Shown: positions 42,182 to 49,116 of the stretch, piece by piece
How positions within the stretch are numbered: position 1 is the first letter of the stretch
How the letters are laid out: every line of letters begins with the position of its first letter
NCBI RefSeq assembly: GCF_041261205.1
Contig: NZ_JBGCCH010000021.1
Span: 62,001-126,000, forward strand
Reading direction: 5' to 3'
Source of the DNA: Catenulispora sp. MAP5-51
GTDB lineage: Bacteria > Actinomycetota > Actinomycetes > Streptomycetales > Catenulisporaceae
Length of the DNA: 64,000 bases
The notes under the pieces: model-generated
The model's database searches: none
The model's input: the letters and a program-made list of their open reading frames with translations, nothing else
Told to the model about the DNA's origin: nothing
Position numbers and translations under genes: made by a program

Positions 42182-43015
42182 TCAAACCCGCTGGCCGTGG
42201 AGGCCCGGCCCCGGGCCGTCCGCTTCGAGCCGCTGCCGCAGCCGGCCCAGGATCTGGGCCAGGAGCCGGGACACCTGCATCTGCGAGACGCCGAGTTCGG
42301 CGCCGATCTCCGACTGGGACATGTTCCGGAAGAAGCGCATCAGCAGGATCCGCTTCTCCCTGGCGGTCAGCCGTTCCAGGAGCGGCTTGAGCGCCTCGCG
42401 GTCGACGACCCGGTCGATACCGGGGTCCTCGTGTCCCATCAGCTCGCCCAGCGTGGCGCTGTCGCCCTCGGGGTGGAGCACGGGCATGTCCAGCGAGGTC
42501 GTGTTGTACGCGGCGACCGCTTCGTAGGCCTCGACGATCTCCTCCAGCGGCAGATCGAGGAAGCGGGCGACGTCCTCGGCTCTGGGCACCGTGCCGAGCT
42601 GGTGCGTGAGCTCCTGTTGGGCCCTGCGCACCGCGGCCGACAACTCCTGCATTCGGCGCGGCACGTGCAGGTCCCACGTCGTGTCCCGGAAGTGGCGCTT
42701 GATCTCGCCGGCGATGATCGGGGTGGCGTATGTCAGGAAGGTGGTCCCGTAGTCGGGATCGAAGTTGTCGACCGCCTTGACCAGCCCGAGGTAGGCGACC
42801 TGCTCCAGATCCTGTGGCGGCTCGCCGCGCTGCCGGAAACGGCGCGCTACGTAGCGCGCGTAGGACATGTACTCGCCGATGACGTACTCGCGCAACGCGT
42901 CGTATTCGGGTTCGTCGTTGCGCAGTCTGCGCAGACGGAACAACGCTTCGCGCGCTTCAGAACGTTCGCGCAGGCGCGCGGCTTCGCTTTCGCATTCCTC
43001 AGCGAGAGTCTCCAT
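42182..43015 (-). CDS. RNA polymerase sigma factor, SigB/SigF/SigG group (paralogue 2)
   Basis: A 277-residue group 3 sigma factor, closely similar to the one at 20948: EQVAYLGLVKAVDNFDPDYG, FLTYATPIIAGEIKRHFRDT, VPRRMQELSAAVRRAQQELT and region 4 RFFRNMSQSEIGAELGVSQM. The ATG at 43015 follows GGGAGG and lies 17 bp inside the anti-sigma gene, so translation is coupled. The operon has its own SigB-type promoter, implying autoregulation. Confidence 0.92.
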   Translation of the reverse strand: METLAEECESEAARLRERSEAREALFRLRRLRNDEPEYDALREYVIGEYMSYARYVARRFRQRGEPPQDLEQVAYLGLVKAVDNFDPDYGTTFLTYATPIIAGEIKRHFRDTTWDLHVPRRMQELSAAVRRAQQELTHQLGTVPRAEDVARFLDLPLEEIVEAYEAVAAYNTTSLDMPVLHPEGDSATLGELMGHEDPGIDRVVDREALKPLLERLTAREKRILLMRFFRNMSQSEIGAELGVSQMQVSRLLAQILGRLRQRLEADGPGPGLHGQRV

Positions 43016-43475
43016 CACGCCTCCCGCCGACGCGGTGCTTCCGGATGTCGACGCGTACGACCGAGTCCTGAACACACCAGGAGAAGTCGTCGACCAGCGC
43101 GGTGAGGATGGCCCATCCGAAATCGTCGCCGTCCGGTGCGACGGAGGCGTCGGCAGCGATGCTTAGGGCGATGTGCATGCCGGTCTCAGCGATGGTGACA
43201 GTCGCCGACAGATCGTCGTGCTTCGTGCCCCGGCGGAGAGCGACGCAGTTGCGCAGGAGGAACCCGCTCGCCTCGTCGACGGCCAACTTCAGGTCGGCGA
43301 TCTCCTCGAACGTGCAGCCCAGCAACGGTGCGACCTGTCCGCAGGCCGCCCGGAGGATGGGGACGTACTCGGCGCGGGCGGGCACCTGGAGGGCGACGGT
43401 GGCGGCCTGCGCGGTTGTCGCTTCGTCGCTAGTCGCGGCGTGGCGCGCACCATTCCTGCCGTCCGGCGAGCTCAT
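42999..43475 (-). CDS. RsbW-like anti-sigma factor ATPase (paralogue 2)
   Basis: A 158-residue protein matching the one at 20450: VPARAEYVPILRAACGQVAPLLG, ADLKLAVDEASGFLLRNC and DDFGWAILTALVDDFSW. The N-box asparagine is again missing (DEASGFLL). It overlaps the sigma gene by 17 bp. Whether it still hydrolyses ATP and phosphorylates STAS partners is doubtful on sequence alone. Confidence 0.87.
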   Translation of the reverse strand: MSSPDGRNGARHAATSDEATTAQAATVALQVPARAEYVPILRAACGQVAPLLGCTFEEIADLKLAVDEASGFLLRNCVALRRGTKHDDLSATVTIAETGMHIALSIAADASVAPDGDDFGWAILTALVDDFSWCVQDSVVRVDIRKHRVGGRRDGDSR

Positions 43476-43616
43476 TGGAGATCGGCGTTCGACCGTGGGG
43501 GTTGTTCCCGTTCGTGGGTGGTGGTTCTGCTGTGGGCGGCGAGTCCAGGGTTGTCAACCAGCATCATGTGACATCGCTCCTCTGCGCCTATTCGCACATT
43601 GCTCGGAGCCGATCTG

Positions 43617-43641
43617 CTGCCCGGGCCGATGCGGGGTAAAC
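43617..43641 (-). promoter_or_regulatory. SigB/SigF-type promoter of sigma operon 2
   Basis: Minus strand: GTTT (43641-43638), 15 bp, GGGCAG (43622-43617), ~140 bp before the anti-sigma start. Spacer and downstream bases resemble the promoter at 22305-22329. Confidence 0.7.
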
Positions 43642-43689
43642 GGTGAAAATCCTCCCGTTCCCCCACGTGGACCAGCGGCGACGGCCCCG

Positions 43690-43714
43690 GTTTGGCCGCG
43701 GGAGCCCCGGGCAC
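43690..43714 (+). promoter_or_regulatory. SigB/SigF-type promoter
   Basis: GTTT (43690-43693), 15 bp, GGGCAC (43709-43714), 29 bp before the gene at 43744. Back to back with the promoter at 43617-43641. Confidence 0.7.
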
Positions 43715-43743
43715 ACGGACGATCTCACGAGAGGAGACCACCC

Positions 43744-44073
43744 ATGCCGCGCGGCCAGTGGAGCGACAAGCGTGAACGCCAGTACGAGCACATCAAGGAA
43801 GGTCTGAAGGACCGCGGCAGGTCCGAGGACACCGCCGAGGAGATCGCGGCACGGACCGTCAACAAGGAACGGGCCCGGCACGGCGAGGCCAAGGAGTCGA
43901 GCCGCCTGTCGAAGGAGGACATCTCCTCCGGGCGGCGCGGCGGAAAACGCTCGCACACGGGGTCGGGCGGCCGCACCTACGACCAGCTCTACGAGGAAGC
44001 CAAGCACAAGAACATCAAGGGCCGCTCGAAGATGAACAAGAGCGAGCTGCTCAAGGCCGTCGGCGGACGCTGA
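43744..44073 (+). CDS. Plasmid-stabilisation-like protein with Rho-N/SAP-type C-terminus
   Basis: A 109-residue, highly charged protein. The N-terminal half reads QWSDKRERQYEHIKEGLKDRGRSEDTAEEIAARTVNKERA, the form of proteins annotated as plasmid stabilisation protein; the C-terminus YDQLYEEAKHKNIKGRSKMN followed by KSELLKAV is a Rho N-terminal-like helix pair that may bind nucleic acid. GAGAGGAG precedes the ATG. Driven by a SigB-type promoter, so likely a stress protein rather than a plasmid function. Confidence 0.8.
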   Translation: MPRGQWSDKRERQYEHIKEGLKDRGRSEDTAEEIAARTVNKERARHGEAKESSRLSKEDISSGRRGGKRSHTGSGGRTYDQLYEEAKHKNIKGRSKMNKSELLKAVGGR

Positions 44074-44103
44074 GGCCGCCGGAGCTCGTCCGCACGGATC
44101 GTC

Positions 44104-44136
44104 CGACGCACGGAGGCACGTCCCCTCCGTGCGTCG
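44104..44136. terminator. 13-bp bidirectional hairpin
   Basis: CGACGCACGGAGG (44104-44116) pairs perfectly with CCTCCGTGCGTCG (44124-44136) around a 7-base loop, between two convergent genes. Confidence 0.75.
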
Positions 44137-44183
44137 AATGGTGCAGGTGATGAGGATGATCGATCAGTGAACGCGCGCCGGCT

Positions 44184-45197
44184 TCAGGCCACGGGGTCCT
44201 TCACCCGAAGACTCTCGTGCATCGCGCTCACGCCCACCTGCCAACTGTCGAGCAGCCGGGCCGCCAGCGCTGCCTCTGTGAACCCGGAGGCGGCCAGCCC
44301 GAATGCGACGTCTGATTCGAGATCGGGCTCTTCCCGCAGCAGCGCGTCGAGTACGCCACGGCGTACCAGTTGCTCGTGGACCGCGTCGGCCTCGACGTGC
44401 TCGCTGTAGAAGAGATATCCGGCCTCGGCGACCTCGTGCCGCCGGAAGGCTTCGACGAGGCGGCGGGACGAGGGTGAAGAACCGATCTCGGCGCGGGCGA
44501 ACTGTCCGAGCAGGGCGCCGCGATGAGCGCGGTGCAGACCGAACATCGACATCAGGTTCACCACAGCCATCGCCTCCCACGGCGCGGCGTCCACCTGCGC
44601 GCCGTATTCGGCGTCGAGGTCCCAGGCGGCCATCATGTCGGCGAACAGCCGGGAGTGGACCCGTTCGGGGCGCCCGCCGCCGTACTCGTCGTACTGCAAA
44701 GCGACCAGGACAGCCTGAGCCTCGCCGTGCGTGCGCGGGATCGCCCAGGTCTGGGGGTCGGCCTCCTTCAGGTGGTAGAGCGAGCGTGCGGCGAGATACT
44801 CCTGGATCTGCCACCGCTGACCCTTGTCCTGAAGGTAGCCCGAAGCGCTGCCCTCCCCATCGGAAGGCGCCAGCAGCAAGCCGATCTGTTCCGCGGAGCT
44901 CGGCACGCTGCCGAGTTCGTCGTGCAGCCGCTCCACGAACGCCCGCTCCAACGACGCACGCAGCGTCAGCAGGCCCGGGTCCCATTCCCAACCGTCGTCG
45001 ACACCACGGAAACCCCGATAGTGCAGCTCGTAACACACGTACAGAGCGAGCTGAGCATCCTCGGAGCAGGCGTCGAGGTACGGCCGGGCAGCGAAGTCAC
45101 GCACCTGGCCCGGCTCCGCGCGCAGCGACGCCGTCAGCGCCTCCGACATCGGACCACGAGGCTCCGGCAACGGCGGCCGCGCAGAAGCGATGCCCAT
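44184..45197 (-). CDS. Iron-containing redox enzyme family protein (haem-oxygenase-like fold)
   Basis: A 337-residue helical protein. CYELHYRGFRGVDDGWEWDP, EYLAARSLYHLKEADPQTWAIPR and HRAHRGALLGQFARAEIGSSP, and FYSEHVEADAVHEQLVR carry the spaced E and H residues of HDO-type di-iron oxidases/oxygenases in the haem-oxygenase-like superfamily. AAGGAG at the proper distance supports the ATG at 45197. It is the third gene after a HemK2-like methyltransferase and a CDGSH protein, separated from the latter by three tandem micro-ORFs. The substrate is not evident. Confidence 0.82.
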   Translation of the reverse strand: MGIASARPPLPEPRGPMSEALTASLRAEPGQVRDFAARPYLDACSEDAQLALYVCYELHYRGFRGVDDGWEWDPGLLTLRASLERAFVERLHDELGSVPSSAEQIGLLLAPSDGEGSASGYLQDKGQRWQIQEYLAARSLYHLKEADPQTWAIPRTHGEAQAVLVALQYDEYGGGRPERVHSRLFADMMAAWDLDAEYGAQVDAAPWEAMAVVNLMSMFGLHRAHRGALLGQFARAEIGSSPSSRRLVEAFRRHEVAEAGYLFYSEHVEADAVHEQLVRRGVLDALLREEPDLESDVAFGLAASGFTEAALAARLLDSWQVGVSAMHESLRVKDPVA

Positions 45198-45210
45198 CGT
45201 AATTCTCCTT

Positions 45211-45252
45211 CATCAGAACTGCTTCATCAGAACTGCTTCATCAGAACTGCTT
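45211..45252 (-). repeat. Three 14-bp repeats forming tandem MKQF micro-ORFs
   Basis: On the minus strand the unit AAGCAGTTCTGATG is repeated three times. Each copy spells ATG AAG CAG TTC TGA, a four-codon ORF (MKQF), whose TGA overlaps the next ATG (TGATG). The first ATG overlaps the stop of the CDGSH gene (ATGA), and the last ATG leads into the ribosome site of the gene at 45197. It could be a translational relay or a simple repeat expansion. Confidence 0.6.
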
Positions 45253-45470
45253 CATTCGCGGCGCTCGCCGTCCGCCGAACGCACATGACGCCGATGGCTG
45301 GTGTCGCAGAACGGATAGCGCTCGCTTAGCCGGCACGTGCACACCGCGACCGTCGGCCGCTCGCTGTGCACGACCTTCCCGTCGGGCAACCGGATCGTCA
45401 CCGGTCCGCGAACCAGAATCGGCCCGCGCCCCTGCGGAAGGGTGATATCAGCCCGCTCATTCCCGGACAC
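45252..45470 (-). CDS. CDGSH iron-sulfur domain protein
   Basis: A 72-residue protein from the GTG at 45470. The C-terminal CTCRLSERYPFCDTSH is a complete three-Cys-one-His CDGSH motif (C-x-C-x-x-S-x3-P-x-C-D-x-x-H) that binds a 2Fe-2S cluster; the preceding GPILVRGPVTIRLPDGKVV is the usual beta lead-in. The start lies 14 bp inside the methyltransferase gene. It may pass electrons to or mature the di-iron-type enzyme encoded downstream (inference from operon position). Confidence 0.87.
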   Translation of the reverse strand: MSGNERADITLPQGRGPILVRGPVTIRLPDGKVVHSERPTVAVCTCRLSERYPFCDTSHRRHVRSADGERRE

Positions 45471-46098
45471 CGCGCACCACCACCAGATCCTCCTCGCGCG
45501 CACCGGCCCGGATGAGGCCGTGTTCTTCGAGCCACGCCGCACGGGCGCGCATCACCGGCCCGAACCGGCCCCGAGAACGTGCCGTGACCTCGGTACGCAG
45601 GCCCGAACTGCTCAGCATCCCGCAGGTCTTCGCCACATCGGCGACCGAGGACTGCACCATCAACAACACCCCGCCGGGCCGCAGCATCTGCCGGCTCTGG
45701 GCACACAGCTGATCCAGGATCTCGCGCCCCGACGGACCGGCATCCCAGGCGCGCGACGGGTTGTCCATCGTGGAATGGCTGGGGATATAGGGCGGATTGG
45801 AAACGATGAAGTCAAAGCGGCGGCCGTGCACAGGAGCGAAGACATCCCCGTAGCGCACCCGGATCCGGCGCCCGCGCAGCGCCCCGTTGACGAACGCGGT
45901 GGCCAGCGCCCTGCGGGAGACGTCGACAGCGGTGACGACGCCACCGCGGACCGCGGCGGCGACCGCCAGCGCTCCGGTGCCGGTCCCGACGTCCAGGACC
46001 TGCGAGCCGGCGGAGACTCGTTCCCTGGCCAGGCTGGCCAGGAGGATCTCGGTATCGGTGCGTACCGAATAGACACCGGGTAAGCGGATGGACATCAT
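45457..46098 (-). CDS. HemK2/PrmC-type methyltransferase
   Basis: A 213-residue class I methyltransferase. VLDVGTGTGALAVAAAVRGG is motif I and FDFIVSNPPYIPS contains the NPPY motif of enzymes that methylate amide nitrogen of glutamine or adenine. The short length and opening RLPGVYSVRTDTEILLASL fit the HemK2/MTQ2 group rather than full PrmC, which has an extra N-terminal domain. AAGGAG precedes tandem ATGs. First gene of a three-gene operon with a stress-type promoter. Confidence 0.87.
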   Translation of the reverse strand: MMSIRLPGVYSVRTDTEILLASLARERVSAGSQVLDVGTGTGALAVAAAVRGGVVTAVDVSRRALATAFVNGALRGRRIRVRYGDVFAPVHGRRFDFIVSNPPYIPSHSTMDNPSRAWDAGPSGREILDQLCAQSRQMLRPGGVLLMVQSSVADVAKTCGMLSSSGLRTEVTARSRGRFGPVMRARAAWLEEHGLIRAGAREEDLVVVRGVRE

Positions 46099-46134
46099 CG
46101 TGGCTGCTCCTTGGCTCGATCCGTATCCGTCGCA

Positions 46135-46158
46135 TAGCCCGATCCGTACGGGTCAAAC
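46135..46158 (-). promoter_or_regulatory. SigB/SigF-type promoter
   Basis: Minus strand: GTTT (46158-46155), 14 bp, GGGCTA (46140-46135), 37 bp ahead of the methyltransferase start. Confidence 0.6.
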
Positions 46159-46231
46159 CAGGTTGTCGGCCATCACACTGTCCGTGCGGCGAGCGCCAGC
46201 GCATGCGGCATGGCGCCTCCGATCGCGTGCT

Positions 46232-46277
46232 GGCGGGAAGGGCACTCAACTGGCAGAGCTGGTGTGCCCTTCCCGCC
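46232..46277. other. 14-bp perfect stem-loop in a divergent intergenic region
   Basis: GGCGGGAAGGGCAC (46232-46245) pairs perfectly with GTGCCCTTCCCGCC (46264-46277), leaving an 18-base loop. The 354-bp region 46099-46452 holds this hairpin, two opposing SigB-type promoters and degenerate ~10-bp repeats (GAAGCACTGG and variants, 46409-46450); no gene is evident in it. Confidence 0.6.
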
Positions 46278-46365
46278 TGGCCGGAGCGCCACCCCGGTGG
46301 GGCTGCCGACCGGGAGGCGTGTGCTCTGAATCGGGATTCCTAAACAACCCGTGGTGGCCCCCACC

Positions 46366-46390
46366 GTTTGCCTCGACGCGGAGCGGGCAG
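46366..46390 (+). promoter_or_regulatory. SigB/SigF-type promoter
   Basis: GTTT (46366-46369), 15 bp, GGGCAG (46385-46390), 62 bp before the CBS gene. Confidence 0.65.
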
Positions 46391-46452
46391 ACCTGGCGAC
46401 CTGTCGACACTGGGAAGCACTGGGAAGCACCGAGAAGTACCAAGGAGCACCG

Positions 46453-46872
46453 ATGAGCGTCGGGACGGTACGAGACGTCATGACCACGGCACTGGCCCTG
46501 GTCGGCCCGGAGAGTAGCGTGGGGGAGGTGGCGCGGCTCATGAGGGAGCAGGACATCGGCACGGTCCTGGTCGCCGACGACCTCGGCACCACAGGTCTGG
46601 TCACCGACCGGGATCTGGCGGTGCGGATCCTGGCCGAGGGCCTCGGCCCGGACACCCCGGTGCGCTCGGCGATGACCTCGCAGCCGGTGTGCCTGCATCC
46701 GGACGACCCCGTGGAGGCGGCCTCGGAGACGATGCGCGTGAACGCGATACGCCGTATCCCGGTGGTGCAGGACGGACGCGTGGTCGGCGTCGTGTCCCTG
46801 GGCGACCTGGCGCGGGTTCACGCCCCGCGCTCGGTGCTCGGGGAGATCAGCGCGGCGGAGCCGAACCACTGA
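46453..46872 (+). CDS. CBS-domain-pair protein
   Basis: A 139-residue protein made of two CBS domains: VRDVMTTALALVGPESSVGEVARLM with GLVTDRDLAVRILAEG, and VRSAMTSQPVCLHPDDPVEAA with RRIPVVQDGRVVGVVSLGDLAR. Bateman modules bind adenosine nucleotides. CAAGGAG precedes the ATG. It is under a SigB-type promoter and next to a PRC-barrel gene, a combination common among stress-induced proteins of actinobacteria. Confidence 0.92.
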   Translation: MSVGTVRDVMTTALALVGPESSVGEVARLMREQDIGTVLVADDLGTTGLVTDRDLAVRILAEGLGPDTPVRSAMTSQPVCLHPDDPVEAASETMRVNAIRRIPVVQDGRVVGVVSLGDLARVHAPRSVLGEISAAEPNH

Positions 46873-46905
46873 GGCGGGTGCTCGGTGCTTGGGGCGCGCT
46901 GAACT

Positions 46906-46929
46906 GTTTGTCTGTCAGGGCTCGGGACA
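46906..46929 (+). promoter_or_regulatory. SigB/SigF-type promoter
   Basis: GTTT (46906-46909), 14 bp, GGGACA (46924-46929), 38 bp before the PRC-barrel gene. Confidence 0.6.
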
Positions 46930-46967
46930 TATGCGGGGTCTGACAGCGAGTGAGAGGTGGTTGGGAG

Positions 46968-47633
46968 ATGACCGACGATCGCGCATACGTGATCGGCAGC
47001 CGCGTCCGATGCGACGGGACCGAGTGCGGCCAGGTGGAGTACGTGGTCGTCGACCCGGTGGCCGACAAGCTCACCCACCTCGTGGTGCGGCCCGACGACG
47101 GCGACGGCCAGGCCCGCCTGGTCCCGGTGCACATCGCCGCGCCCGGGCCCGAGGGCGTGGACCTGAACTGCACGCGTGCACGGTTCGAAGAGTTCGAACC
47201 GGCGGTGCAGAGCTACTTCCTGCCCGGCGCGGAGCCGCAAGGACCCGCTGGAAACGAGGGGGTGCTGTCGTGGCCGTATTTCGGCGTCGCGCCGACCCCG
47301 GCCCTGCTGGGTGTGGCGCCCGGCATGGACTATCCCGAACGGGAACCCGAGACCGTGACCATGGAACGCGTTCCGCTCGGCGAGGTCAGCGTCCGCCGAG
47401 GCGAGCGCGTCCATGCCGCCGACGGAGAGATCGGCCGGGTCCGCGGACTGGTCGTCGCGCCGCCGGACAGCGAGGTGAGCCACGTCCTGCTGGACGAGGG
47501 GCACCTGTGGGGTCGCAAGCGGGTCGCCATCCCGATCAAGGACGTGACCGGCATCGACCAGGACGGCGTGGCGGTCCGGCTGACCAAGGACGAGATCAAG
47601 GATCTGCCGCCGGTGGACGTCGACGACAAGTGA
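46968..47633 (+). CDS. PRC-barrel domain protein
   Basis: A 221-residue protein with two PRC-barrel-like halves: YVIGSRVRCDGTECGQVEYVVVDPVADKLTHLVV at the N-terminus and VRRGERVHAADGEIGRVRGLVVAPPDSEVSHVLLDEGHLWGRKRVAIP at the C-terminus. The centre is acidic and proline-rich. GGGAG precedes the ATG at 46968. Such proteins often accompany stress or photosynthesis-reaction-centre-like H-subunit folds but have no known enzymatic role. Own stress-type promoter upstream. Confidence 0.88.
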   Translation: MTDDRAYVIGSRVRCDGTECGQVEYVVVDPVADKLTHLVVRPDDGDGQARLVPVHIAAPGPEGVDLNCTRARFEEFEPAVQSYFLPGAEPQGPAGNEGVLSWPYFGVAPTPALLGVAPGMDYPEREPETVTMERVPLGEVSVRRGERVHAADGEIGRVRGLVVAPPDSEVSHVLLDEGHLWGRKRVAIPIKDVTGIDQDGVAVRLTKDEIKDLPPVDVDDK

Positions 47634-47678
47634 ACGTCGGCGACAGGTGAACGCAGGCGTCGCCGGCGATGGCGACGG

Positions 47679-48179
47679 CTAAGAGCGGACCACTGCCGTG
47701 TCCGCGTACAGCCGGGTTCCGCTGAGACGGCCGCCGACGGCCTCGAACAGCCAGAGGTTGTGGAACACCACGGGCACACCGGTCGCCTTGGGCACCGCGG
47801 TGTTGGTCAGCCGGACCGCGAAGCGGCCGTCGGCCTCGATGACCTGGTCGACCCGGCTGCTGAACGAGGCCCATACCTCCGTCCCTCCGGGGGTCTTGGC
47901 GAAGAAGTCCTCGAAGGCCTCGGGCCCGGTGTAGCCGCCGCCGTAAGGCAGTGACTCGGGCAGCGACATGACGAAGTCCTCGCGCAGCATCGGCAGGATG
48001 CGACTGCTGTCGCGGTGCGCGAACAGTTCGGTGATGGCGTAGGCCATCTCGCCGTTCGTGTACGTCGCCCGCGAGCCGGGGTCCGCGGCGGCGGCGTCGA
48101 GGGCCTCGAGTGCGACCACGTCGGTACCGATGACACCGCCGGCGAAGGAGAAGTTCTCCGGGGGAGTGAGCGTCATCAT
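47679..48179 (-). CDS. NTF2/SnoaL-like protein at a deletion junction
   Basis: About 166 residues from the ATG at 48179. ATYTNGEMAYAITELFAHRDSSRILPMLREDF and TPGGTEVWASFSSRVDQVIEADG fit a nuclear-transport-factor-2 fold. No ribosome site or promoter is seen: immediately upstream (48183 on) lies the 3' half of a STAS gene on the other strand. The original upstream region has therefore probably been lost, and the first residues may not be native. Confidence 0.65.
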   Translation of the reverse strand: MMTLTPPENFSFAGGVIGTDVVALEALDAAAADPGSRATYTNGEMAYAITELFAHRDSSRILPMLREDFVMSLPESLPYGGGYTGPEAFEDFFAKTPGGTEVWASFSSRVDQVIEADGRFAVRLTNTAVPKATGVPVVFHNLWLFEAVGGRLSGTRLYADTAVVRS

Positions 48180-48182
48180 CAC

Positions 48183-48344
48183 GAAGACTCGGTGGGCCTG
48201 CACACCCTGGTGCGGCTGTCCGAGCAAGCCGCTGACATCGGCGCACAGTTCCGCCTCGGCGAGGTCTCCACGGCCGTGCGCAGGGTCGTTGATCTGACGG
48301 GAATGGAAGGCCTGCTCACCGATTCACGCGACGGATCCGGATAG
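48183..48344 (+). pseudogene. STAS-domain remnant, C-terminal 53 residues
   Basis: The frame reads EDSVGLHTLVRLSEQAADIG, AQFRLGEVSTAVRRVVDLTG and MEGLL before a TAG at 48344. This is the second half of a STAS domain starting at the phosphorylatable serine (FLDSxGL in intact copies). The first half is absent; the sequence upstream is the antisense of the NTF2-like gene. Confidence 0.75.
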
Positions 48345-48366
48345 CGTTCACGCTGGCGGCGGTCCG

Positions 48367-49044
48367 TCACCCTTCGACGAGCCCGAGTTCCACCGCGAGC
48401 CGCACCAGATCGGCCTTGTTGCCGAGCTTGCGCTTCAGGCGGATCCGTTTCACGTGCGTGTCCACCGTCGACTCCTTGATGGCCAGGTGGCGCGCGACCT
48501 GGCGGTGGGTGAGTCCGGCGGCGATGCCGGCCAGGACTTCCTCCTCGCGGTCGGTCAGCGCCGCCGCCGGCTCGCCGGTGAGGCCCCGGTCCGGGTCCGT
48601 ACGGATGACTGCGGCCAGGTCGCGGGACAGGTAGAAGCCTCCGTGCGCCACGACACGGACCGCTTCCAGGAAGTCCTCGGGTTCGGCGTGCTTGGTGAGG
48701 TAGCCCTTCGCCCCGCGGCGCAGGGCGGCCAGGACGTCGCGTTCCTGGCCGGACACCGACATCATCAGGACCGCGACGTGCGGCGACCAGGCCTCGACGG
48801 CCGGCCCGGTGGTGCGGTCCCGGGCATCCGGTGTCCCCGAAGCCGCCGGCCGGGCGACCAACGACCCGATCACCAGCCCGCACTCGCCGAGCGCGAGCTC
48901 CGGCCCCACCAGCCGGCCGTCGACGACCAGCGGCCCCCGCCCGGCGCCGAGTGCTTCAGCGAGGTCTGCGACAGTGGCGTCCGGACGGCCGACCGCGGCA
49001 GTGAAGTCGCGCTCGGTCCGACCGTCGTCGAACACGAACTCCAT
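48367..49044 (-). CDS. Chimeric protein: FtsK/EssC-like N-terminus joined to a headless LuxR response regulator
   Basis: A 225-residue frame. Residues 1-~75 (TERDFTAAVGRPDATVADLAEALG, PLVVDGRLVGPELALGECGLVIGSLV) resemble the ubiquitin-like N-terminus of FtsK/SpoIIIE or EssC-type ATPases. From about residue 88 it becomes the second half of a NarL-type regulator: VAVLMMSVSGQERDVLAALRRGAKGYLTKHAEPEDFLEAV, then the LuxR helix-turn-helix LTDREEEVLAGIAAGLTHRQVARHLAIKESTVDTHVKRI. The receiver's phospho-aspartate half is missing. DNA binding may survive; phosphorylation cannot. Probably produced by an in-frame deletion. Confidence 0.75.
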   Translation of the reverse strand: MEFVFDDGRTERDFTAAVGRPDATVADLAEALGAGRGPLVVDGRLVGPELALGECGLVIGSLVARPAASGTPDARDRTTGPAVEAWSPHVAVLMMSVSGQERDVLAALRRGAKGYLTKHAEPEDFLEAVRVVAHGGFYLSRDLAAVIRTDPDRGLTGEPAAALTDREEEVLAGIAAGLTHRQVARHLAIKESTVDTHVKRIRLKRKLGNKADLVRLAVELGLVEG

Positions 49045-49116
49045 ACCGCAATGGTTCCAGCGGCGGGCCGGGACGCGCCGTCCCCGTTTTGTGGGACGAC
49101 GAGCGTAGGACAGCGG

